This document shows positions 45,874 through 55,400 of a stretch of DNA of 64,000 nucleotides, in pieces; positions within the stretch are counted from its first letter, which is position 1, and every line of letters starts with the position of its first letter. The stretch is from positions 143,767,200 through 143,831,199 of the forward strand of contig CM035439.1 in the NCBI GenBank assembly GCA_020310875.1. Reading direction: 5' to 3'. Under the pieces are notes generated by a model that made no database searches, was not told the DNA's origin, and was given only the letters and a program-made list of their open reading frames with translations. Position numbers and translations under genes: made by a program. This DNA comes from Ceratopteris richardii (Eukaryota > Streptophyta > Polypodiopsida > Polypodiales > Pteridaceae).

Positions 45874-48315
45874 TTAGAGTTTTGATGAGAGAATCAGGCG
45901 TCTCGATGACAAGTTCTTGAAGTAAGCTGATTGTAACACAGTCTCCTCTATGACCCTCATGGCTTGATTTTGCACTACGGTGCGCTCTTCATGTGAAGTC
46001 CCTATTTCCTCCACTTGTCGTAACCATGGCGACCGTGGTGCCTCGAACGTGTCCTGCGCTTCTTCTGTTTGTTGGCCTCCTGGGAATGGTTGCGGATCAT
46101 ATTCTTCATCAAACGTTTGTTCCACAGGAATTTGCACAACTTCTTCGTCCGTGGGAGCCTCCGGAGGGGAAGATGGTCTCTCATATTGCAGTAGGCGTGT
46201 TTGCAATTCAGTTACCTGTTCCTGGAGATCTTTTATGGCCTCTGCGTTGAGAAGCGAAGCCGCAGAGGGGGTGGTTGGAGGGACAGCTGTTGGTCCTTGT
46301 TGGTGTTCCTGCTTCAGTTGTCCTAGCTCCTCCGATAGCTTATCATGTGCTTCGAGCAGCATGGCATAATCTTCCAATATAATCTTGATATTATCGGGGG
46401 TCACTGCTTGAAACTTGGATGGGCTGATGGGTGCCCCCGGTGTGCTCTCAATAGCTGCCTCCAGGTTCTCTTGATTTTGTATTTGCAGACGTCTGTTCTC
46501 TTCCTGAGCAGCCGCAAGATGGCGTTTAAGTAGCACCATATTTCGCTGAAGTTTTGAGTTGCGTTCCAGCTGTGTCCGTAGGTGACCTTCTACCACCTGC
46601 ACTGCTTCCTGATCTACGTTCTGTAGCTGTACCTCCAATCTATTATGGGCTTCTTGGAGGGTTTGGAACTGTGTGTGGAGGCGAGCGTTCTCCTCTTCTA
46701 GTGCCGCAAGGCGGTGCTGTAGTGTCGCTGAGTGCTCTTGCAGGCGTTCGTTTTGTTGCTGGAGCTGAATGTAATCTGTTCTTAAATTTGATATACAAGC
46801 CAACATGGTGTCCAATGCATTTCCTATAGATGAGTGTGGGTTGTTTATCGTGGGAGATGCATGGGATGGGAATTGGGGAAGGGAGACAGTGAATGATGTG
46901 TCTACGGAAGTTGTGTGTGTGGGTGAAATTGGTGGAGGGGGAACGGGAAGAGGTGGAACTGTGGGTGGAGGTGCCGTGGGTGGTGAAATGTCCATACCTT
47001 CAGGAGTGGGTGTTAGTGTGGGGCCTGCCATATACATTGGTATGGTAGGTGGTGTGTGTGTGGAAGTGGTGAATAGATGTGAAGTGGGGTGGGGAGCTGG
47101 AAAGACAGGGAATGGTTGAGAGCCTGGTTGAAAAGCCCTAGCAAGGAAGTCATGGAGGGATTGTAGGAATGGGGAGAGGGATGTCGGGGGTTGAGGTCGT
47201 AAATTTGAGGAGGGTTGAAAGGGTTGCGTGGTAGCAGGGAAACCCATGAATGTGGATCTAGGGTCAGGATGACCCGTAGCTGAGGGCGTTGGGGATGGTT
47301 GCCCTAGGGCAGGTTCTAGGAGGGGTTCAGCGGATTGTGTAGGGTTGGGGTTTGCTTCGAAGATTGGATTATCAGTGGTAGAGAATAGGGTGGCACTAGA
47401 GATGGGAGTACGAAAGATGAAGGTTGGGTCAGTGGGTTGAGTGGTCGATGGGATTTCCACTGTCTCTGTTCTAGGAGGTGATGGTGGGGGAGTAGGTGGT
47501 AGTGGTTCGGTGGACTCCTCATGGGTGGCGGGGTGCTGTTGACTAGCTGTTTGGGAGGTTGGTGTAGTAGTTGGCTCTTCTGCAACTGTAACGGGGATTT
47601 GGATATTTTTACCTGAGCGAGGTCGTGTCTGGAACCTTCGTGGGTCATATTGAACTGAAGGCCTCTGAATGGCAGTGCGCACAGCTTCTACAACTCCATA
47701 TGTTTCTGCCATCAATAAGAGACCTTCCCTGTACTCTGAGTCAACTCCCGCTTCTTCCAACAACTGAGTCATAAGTACTCTGCTGCTCTGTTCAGTGAGT
47801 AACTGCTGCGATCGCACTCTTTCCATAATCTGATACAGCCTTCGGAGTTCTGCTGTATATGCTGGAGCTTCAGTGGTCTCTTCGTCATACGTTTCTTCTT
47901 CTTCCGGGTGTCCGTGTTGTTGACTTTGCTGAGCGTCACTCCAATGGACATGTCTACCGTCTGTAGACTTTCTTCTTCTTCGTGAGGATGTGCCCTGCTC
48001 CTCTGCCTCTGAATAAAACTCCACATCAGAGAATTGTGTGCTTTGTAGGAATGCTTCGAAATCCTGGGGGTCCAGTCCTTCAGCCTCTCCAGTGGCAGCA
48101 AATTCGAATTCAGGTGTAACAGGAGGAGCCGATGGGGTAGGTTGTGTCGTAGTGTCAGATTCCGACCTGGGTATCCTAATGGTAAAGGGAGGTACAGTGC
48201 CCTCTCTTAGTGGTGATGCCTCAGGAGTAGTCAGGACTTCCCTTGTCTGGACACAAGGGATCGCGCCCCTCATGCGCTTGGACTGATGTGTGGACGTCTT
48301 GAGCCTTTTAAACAT
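45874..48315 (-). CDS. post-pol ORF B of E (813 codons), Pro-rich with coiled coils
   Basis: ATG at 48313-48315 (MFKRLKTSTHQSKRM), in the same frame as ORF A and separated from its TAA by two codons. Residues 1-190 are acidic and Ser/Thr-rich. About 230-480 is strongly Pro/Thr-rich. About 505-620 is a long heptad-type coiled coil (LQQQNERLQEH, LAALEEENARLHTQ, LAAAQEENRRLQ), with a second shorter one near 695-720 (IKDLQEQVTELQTRL). No transmembrane segment is seen. A structural or assembly role is possible but only inferred. It ends in TAA at 45874-45876. Confidence 0.8.
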   Translation of the reverse strand: MFKRLKTSTHQSKRMRGAIPCVQTREVLTTPEASPLREGTVPPFTIRIPRSESDTTTQPTPSAPPVTPEFEFAATGEAEGLDPQDFEAFLQSTQFSDVEFYSEAEEQGTSSRRRRKSTDGRHVHWSDAQQSQQHGHPEEEETYDEETTEAPAYTAELRRLYQIMERVRSQQLLTEQSSRVLMTQLLEEAGVDSEYREGLLLMAETYGVVEAVRTAIQRPSVQYDPRRFQTRPRSGKNIQIPVTVAEEPTTTPTSQTASQQHPATHEESTEPLPPTPPPSPPRTETVEIPSTTQPTDPTFIFRTPISSATLFSTTDNPIFEANPNPTQSAEPLLEPALGQPSPTPSATGHPDPRSTFMGFPATTQPFQPSSNLRPQPPTSLSPFLQSLHDFLARAFQPGSQPFPVFPAPHPTSHLFTTSTHTPPTIPMYMAGPTLTPTPEGMDISPPTAPPPTVPPLPVPPPPISPTHTTSVDTSFTVSLPQFPSHASPTINNPHSSIGNALDTMLACISNLRTDYIQLQQQNERLQEHSATLQHRLAALEEENARLHTQFQTLQEAHNRLEVQLQNVDQEAVQVVEGHLRTQLERNSKLQRNMVLLKRHLAAAQEENRRLQIQNQENLEAAIESTPGAPISPSKFQAVTPDNIKIILEDYAMLLEAHDKLSEELGQLKQEHQQGPTAVPPTTPSAASLLNAEAIKDLQEQVTELQTRLLQYERPSSPPEAPTDEEVVQIPVEQTFDEEYDPQPFPGGQQTEEAQDTFEAPRSPWLRQVEEIGTSHEERTVVQNQAMRVIEETVLQSAYFKNLSSRRLILSSKL

Positions 48316-48321
48316 TTGTAA

Positions 48322-49278
48322 TTATGCCCAAGTTAAGGCACGTTCAATGGGGACATCATATGCTAGGCATCGGTAAATAATGCGTGTGATCGCACAGCAT
48401 CCGTTCACCACTAATTTCCTAGAAGCCCGTTTGTTTGCTTCATACAACTGATCTATAATCCACACTGGTAGCTTAATAGGTAACGCACCTGCTTCCGCCA
48501 AGTAGAGAGCAAACCAGATCTTCTTGTGTGGTTGCGTGAATCGGTCTTGGCCGGGGAAGGCGAAATGTTGCATGCACATGCGGAGAGGGATGGACACATT
48601 TGGGGTGAGTGCTGCCATGTCTTTCAGCTTCACTAGTTTCCTGTCCTTCATGTTGGTGGGAACGAGAGCATCCTTTTCTGAGGGCACATGCGTGCCATGC
48701 ATATTTAAAGCGTCGCTTACCAACTCCACAGTAAGTTCAAACCTCTTCAACTCGTTGTTGCCCAGCAATGAGGGGAGAACAAATGATCCGGGTTGGTCCT
48801 TATCTTCATTAGCTTGTAATGTGGAGACCAAATAATAACATCGGAGGAGATCGGGTTTAGGTAGTGGGGCTTCAAAATATTCCGCCAACCCTGCTCGTTG
48901 CCATATGGTCTGGAGATCTTCGGTGTTCTGTAAAGTCTCGAACTCTTTGGAGAAAAATTGGAATCGCACCCATGATCTGTCATACTCGCATTTAGACTCC
49001 CAGATATACTTGGCTTCACCTAATGGACCGGGCATGCCATTGAACCAATGAGAATTGGCATGAACTCGTTCCGTGATTCCTGTAGGTGGATCTGGCACCG
49101 GGAGTTGCTGAAGGTGTTGCATCTCCACTGGTCGTTCAGTCGGAGGCACATCCACAGGTAGGCTATCCACATCAATTCCTGCAGTAAGTATCCCTACTTG
49201 TGAGCCCGAACCTGTCGCTTCTGCCATTTTTCTTTTGGCCTTCTGATTCTGTGAGAATATAGAATCATGTGTTAACAT
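48322..49278 (-). CDS. post-pol ORF A of E (318 codons), unknown
   Basis: ATG at 49276-49278 (MLTHDSIFSQNQ); a second candidate start MAEATGSG follows at 49227. The protein is globular-looking, with RFQFFSKEFETLQN, RFELTVELVSDALNMHG and IWFALYLAEAGALPIKL. It reminds me weakly of the putative plant transposon protein domain found in Athila-type elements, but I cannot confirm it. No signal peptide or membrane segment is evident, so it is not an obvious envelope protein. It lies 153 nt after gag-pol in the same frame, with at least one further stop between them. It ends in TAA two codons before ORF B. Confidence 0.75.
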   Translation of the reverse strand: MLTHDSIFSQNQKAKRKMAEATGSGSQVGILTAGIDVDSLPVDVPPTERPVEMQHLQQLPVPDPPTGITERVHANSHWFNGMPGPLGEAKYIWESKCEYDRSWVRFQFFSKEFETLQNTEDLQTIWQRAGLAEYFEAPLPKPDLLRCYYLVSTLQANEDKDQPGSFVLPSLLGNNELKRFELTVELVSDALNMHGTHVPSEKDALVPTNMKDRKLVKLKDMAALTPNVSIPLRMCMQHFAFPGQDRFTQPHKKIWFALYLAEAGALPIKLPVWIIDQLYEANKRASRKLVVNGCCAITRIIYRCLAYDVPIERALTWA

Positions 49279-49431
49279 CGTAATGGACAGAATAAATCCG
49301 TTGTTGTCCCCGTTACAACATTAACATGAGGTAGATGGTGAGTTAGTGGTTAGTAAGTGCACGAAGATAGTGAGTGTAGTTAATGTTTGTGTATTCCTAG
49401 GAGACTAATGCCGTGAGTAAGTGGGGTGAAT

Positions 49432-52400
49432 TTACAATTTGGGGTCGGGGGGTTTATTACAGGTCTTAGACTGCCAAATGCAGCGGATGGGCTTTGCTTT
49501 CGGTTTCGTAGAGACTCTAGAGAGCTGTGTCGGTGTCACTGTTTGGGAATGGGGCCTTTTAGGGACCCACTTATGAGTGATTACATGCATGCTCATGGGT
49601 CTTGGTGTGTTCCTAAGTGTTGAGAGCGAGTGAATACTGGTTGTACTCGTAGTTGGGTTATGCTGCATAGGTTGTGGCCTTGGCGTAGCTACTTGTGCCC
49701 TCAAGCAAGCCTTAGGCACCCAAATTTGTCTTGATTGTGGGCTTGCCTTCATCGACTTCTTGGGCACCCAAATATATTTTACTTTAGCAGAAGAATTTCT
49801 GAAAGACTTCTTATTAGCGTCGTGTTGTTGGTTACTAATAAGAGGCTTTGCCCGTGTAGTTGACGGTGGTGCACCCGGTCGTTCGCCTTTCCGCACCCAC
49901 ACCTGGTTTATTTTCTGGGACATTCTGCTGCGCAGGTATTTTTGATCTCGGACATAGGTAGTACTCTGCTTCTTCTGCTTGTGATCCGCCTTTGGTTGCT
50001 GCCTCCTTCTGGCCTTTGGAAAAGAAGGGAGTTCCGTTGCATCCCTGACTCCTTTTTTGCAAATGTCATTCCTCTGCAACACAGGGTTTTGAACAAGAAC
50101 AGCATGGTCATCTTCATGTGTACCCCTGGAAGGACCAGGAGTCTGTGCCTTTCCTAGTTCCTTGAGTGCTCCATTGTCTAATTCTACTGTAACTCGACTA
50201 TGATTGACCCAAACCTGGAGAAGTCCACTTCTTAGGTTTAGATTGACTGCTCGGTCATAGATCCAATCCTGACCCAAGACGAGAGGTTCAGTGAGATCCT
50301 CATCTTGACACACTAGTACTTTAACGGTCATTGCCTCATCGTGAATGTAGAGGGGAAGTTCCACCTCGCCCATGCAAGGGGTTTCCACGCCTCCCAATCC
50401 TATGAGATATGCCTCCACAGGACGGACAGTTAACTGTAACTCTTGACAGTAAGACAACTTAACAGCGCTAGTGGCGGCACCTGAGTCAATCAAGGCTCTT
50501 ACGGTCCTTGCACTCTTTCCTTGTCCTATATCTATGGTTATGAAAGGACGTCTATCAATTATTCTATTCGAGCTTGTTCCTGCAACTTCGCACATGGCCA
50601 TGGGATATCCTTGATCTGCATGGTCAACTGTTCTAGTCAGATCTCGGCCGTGTCTGCGTAACTTCATCCTTCTGATGCGTTCTAAAGCCTCTGCTTGAGC
50701 CTCTTCTCGAATGCGCTTTTCTTCCTCTTTGCGTTTCTTAGCAGTGTTTAGTCGGCTGAGCATTTCCTCCGTGAGGGGTTCCTGATACAACTTGACTCTA
50801 CAACCGCTGATATAGTTTGGGAGAACATCACCCTCTAACGTGGCTAGTTGTACTGCTCCGCTCGTGGAGATCCTATTGATGATCATAGGTCCGTAGCCTC
50901 TCTTTTCTAGCTTCCTCGCGTGTTGTTTTAGTGTATAGACTAAGACTAGATCTCCTGCTTTCAAGCCTTTATCCTTCACATGAGCATCGAAATATGCCTT
51001 CTGTCTCTTCTTGGCTGCATATATTCCTGCAGCGGCTCTCAGTCTTGTTTCCCCTAATCGTTCAAGGTCAAAGATCCTAGAGGAGAGCTCATGACCTGTC
51101 CATTCGTGCTCTTGTGCTACTTTCAATGTAGGGATCAAGAAGTCCAAGGGTAACACAGCGTTTTGACCGAATACCATCTGAAAGGGGGTGGCTTGGAGTA
51201 CCGTTTTGTAGGCAACTCGGTATGCCCAAACAGCATGGTGTAGCTGTTTGTCCCAGTCAGAGCGTTTAGTGTTCACTAATTTCGTCAGTACATTGCATAA
51301 AATCTTATTAGTGCTCTCAGCTTGTCCATTAGCTTGAGGGTGATAAGGGGCAGACTTCTTGTGTATTACCAAGAATTCTTGGAGTAGATTTTCAATCACT
51401 TCGTTTAAGAAATGAGTGCCTCTATCACTTACAAGCTCTATAGGTAGCCCGTATCTTGTGAATACATTCTCAAACAAGAATTTGGCAGTTGTTTGAGCAT
51501 CGTTCTTGGTTGTAGCTTTTACCTCTACCCACTTGGTGAGATAATCTGTTGCCACAATGATGTATTCCGCATGAGAACCCTTAGCTGGGGGATTAATAGG
51601 ACCTACGAAGTCTATTCCCCACTTAGAGAATGCACGTCCACCCATCATAGGTTTCAGTGGCATCTCATCTTTGCGTATAGGATACTGAGTCCTTTGACAG
51701 ACATCACACCGTTTCACATAGGTATGTGCATCCATGTGAAGGGTAGGCCACCAAAAGCCCGCAAATAGGATTGCCTTGATCACCCGATCCGGTCCAAAGT
51801 GTCCTCCTGCTACACCTTGGTGAGCAGTTTCTAAGATCTTAAGATACTCACTTTCATGGACACACAGTCTCAGGTAACCATCCTTACCGCGCTTGTATAG
51901 ATTATCACCAACGAGTGAATAATCCTGGGCTTCTTGTTCCAAACTCCTTTTCCTAGCCAGAGTCATGTCTGGAGGGAATGTGTTTGTCCTCAAGAATGAT
52001 ACTAGAGGTTCACTCCAATCTGGCACAATGGATACTTGATAGAGAGTGGCATGTTCCACAGGTGGTTTAGTGCAATAGATTGGGCATTCCTTGCACAACT
52101 TTTGGACATCCGCTTCCATAGTTGGCCAATGCACTCCGAATCTCTTTAGAGTCTGCAACGTTCGTTGTTTGGAATGGTGTTGCTCTAACGCACCTACATG
52201 TGCTAATTGCAGCCATTTAGCGTACTCATCCTCTTCTACGCAACAAGCCAAGATCCCTTGATCTGTGTGCTTGTACATGCTTCCTGCCATGATGTGGTAC
52301 TTTTGGGCTTTTACCACCTCTCTATTCCGTGTGTTTACCACTGGATGGTTAGGCCCGTATGTCAATACTGGTACCAATGGCTTGGCCCACTGCGGTATAA

Positions 52401-55400
52401 CTTCCAAATTAAACAAGTAAGCATCAGGAAGGTCATCTGACACTCCTTGTGGGGCTTCTCCCGATGTGAGCCTAGAGAGATGATCTGCTCTCAAGTGAGT
52501 CCTACCTTTTCTTACCACGACCTCAAAGTCATATTCCATTAGCAAGAGAAACCATCTCACTAATCTTCCTGTATTGCATGGCTTGTTTACGAGATATAAT
52601 AATGCCTGATGATCAGTAAAAAATTTAAACTTATTTGCAAGCAAATAGTGTCTAAATTTCTTAACTGCATATACCATGCCTAATCCTTCGCGCTCTGTAG
52701 TGGTGTAATTCCGTTCAGCCACATTCAATTGTCTACTGGCATAGGCAATTGGAAGATCCATATTACCTTCACCAGTGGGTTGTGCAAGCACACATCCAAT
52801 AGCATAATTGGATGCATCCACATGAACATGGAATGGCTTATTCCAATCTGGTGTGGTCAAGATTGGTGCTGAACATAATCTTCGTTTAAGCTCTTGGAAG
52901 GAATTCTCACATTCATCCGTCCACTCAAAGTTTGTCAGAAGTCCGTACATGGGCTTTGCAATGACAGCATACATGTGTATAAATCGTCGATAATAACCAC
53001 AATGCCCCATGAAAGCTTGTACTTCCTTGACATTCTTTGGCCTAGGTAGCTCTGCTATGGCTCTCACTTTTTCTTCGTCGGTAGATATGCCATTCTTTGA
53101 CACTATGTGTCCTAGAATCTTACCTTGCCTTACCATAAACACACACTTTTCTGGGTTCAGGCAGACTTGATACTCTCTACATTTGTCAAAGATTTGTCTG
53201 AGTTCAGGAATATGAGTTTGTCTAACATTGGAATGAGCACAAAGATCATCAACATAGACTTCTAAACTCTTCCTCAGGAACTCCTTAAACACATGGCACA
53301 TCAGCCTCTGGAAGGTAGCTGGTGCATTGGTAAGCCCAAATGGCATTACTCTAAAAGCAAAAATGCCCCATTCTGTGGCAAAGGCTGTCTTATGCTGATC
53401 CTCTGGAGCTATGGCTACTTGATTGTAGCCCGAAAATCCATCAAGGAAGCTGTACACTTCCTTGCCTACCACTCTTTCTAAGAGATGTTCTGTGATGGGA
53501 AGCGGATAGTTATCTCGGATTGTGGCTGCATTAACCTTCTTCAAGTTAATGCACACACGCAGTTTGCCGTTCTTCTTGGGCACCACTACGATGGGGGATA
53601 CCCATTCAGTGTGCTCAATTTCATAGATAAATCCTGCTTCGACCAGTCTATCTATCTCCTCCTTGATTTTAGCAGCGTAATTATCATTATATGTATAAGG
53701 CTTTTGCTTAGAGGGTTTGGCATCTGAGGTCATGGGGATAGTGTGTGAGCATATGTCCGGGTCAACACCTTTCAAATCCTTGTAACTCCAAGCGAATACA
53801 TCTCTGTATTCTCTTAGCAAGGCAATCAATTCGTACTCTTCTTCTTCTGTTAGGTCATGGCCTATGTACGTACATCTTTCCTCTCCTTCTTCTAGGGCCA
53901 CTACGATTTTCTTGGTAGTTTCTTTGTTATCATAGGCCTCTCCTGATTGTGCCTCTCGTTTAGGCATTCTAATCATGACTCTCCTGTCATCTATCTCATA
54001 CTTCTTAAAATTTTCTGGGACCTCAAACAAAGATTCTTCCTCTTTTGGTGAGGCTTCTCTCTTCTTTCGTTTCTTTCCTTCTTCCATCGGGTTCACATGT
54101 GTTGCTAATCTTACATTAGTCGTAACCTCTCCATGCCTCTGGGGTTGAAATTCTACTTCATGTAAGTATTCTTCATCTGATGCAAATGGTGGGTCCATAA
54201 TGATTGACTCTAGATCGGAGTCACTTGCATCCTCAAATGCATCAGGGCTAGGTTCGCATTCTTCTAAAACTGCCTCTCCCATGATTGGCTCTATGGAGAA
54301 GACTGAAATGTCATAGCCATCCTCATCATAGTGAGGTGTCCATTTTTCTTCATTGATGGCTACGTCCATTGTCGCTAAAATTTCTGCCCAGCCATGGGGT
54401 TCGAATTCCTCATCTGGAAAGACTATAGGTGCATAGGCTGGGTCTTGAATGGGTCTATGAGTTTCGTTCGCACCTACCTCTCTGGCTTTCTCTCTCTTCT
54501 CTTCTTCTACTGCTACCTTGCACATCCATAAGTGAGTATCTTCATGCATCCATGAGGATCCAGACCCTATGGAATGCACCGATTCTGTATCATCTTTGGC
54601 TCTATGGAGGGGATTCCATTGGATAGGAGGGACATCTCTATGAGAATAATCCTTGAGATTGACTTTGGTTGTAACACCTAAGTGCTGCAGGTACAAAGAA
54701 TTGGTCCCCCAATCCTGTACCACTTGTAACTGTCGCATGAATGGTCTTCCCAAAATCATCTCATAGGCATGATTTTTGCTGAAGTCACATATAGCAAAGC
54801 TATGCTCAAACTCCACACCACAAGTGGTGAGAGTTATTCCTTCTAGCAATCCTAAGGGTCTCTCTATGTGACCATCGGCCATTTGCAATTTCATCCTCGT
54901 TGGCATGAGTGCTGGTTTGCCCCAATGCTTCCATAAGGAGGTGGTGGCAATTGCAACTCCTGCACCTGAGTCCAAAATCGCCTTGGTGGTGTATTCCTGG
55001 TAGGTGATGGGAAGATAGGTGTTCCCTTCTTCACCTTCACACATATCTCCTATCTTATCTAAGGGAATTTCTAGCACTGTCCTATGGGATCCTTCCTGGG
55101 AACGAGGTTTTGCTATCTCTGGTACTTGTTTGGCTACATGTTTCCATAATTCAGGTCTAACCTTGAGTAGCTCTTCTAACTTGAGATTACACTGCACATT
55201 AGTGTTCTTCACTACCTCTGTGTTCCTAGGTATGACTGAGTCGTCGTTCCTTACCATGACTGTGGGTGCTCTCATACATGTGGACTTTGCTTCCCATGGG
55301 CCTATGAAGTGGGGTAGCTCTTGTATGGAATTAGACTCAAAGTCTAATCTTTCGTGAGACTGAACACTCTCATGCTCCCCGTAATTAGATGGGATGTCTT

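Noticed and set aside
45103-49278. Envelope-like gene downstream of pol in E
   Set aside because: The position fits, but I see no signal peptide or transmembrane segment in any of the three ORFs.
50700-51000. Chromodomain at the integrase C-terminus of E
   Set aside because: The region after the DDE core has the integrase C-terminal SH3-like pattern and a charged helix, then the second protease; no chromodomain motif.
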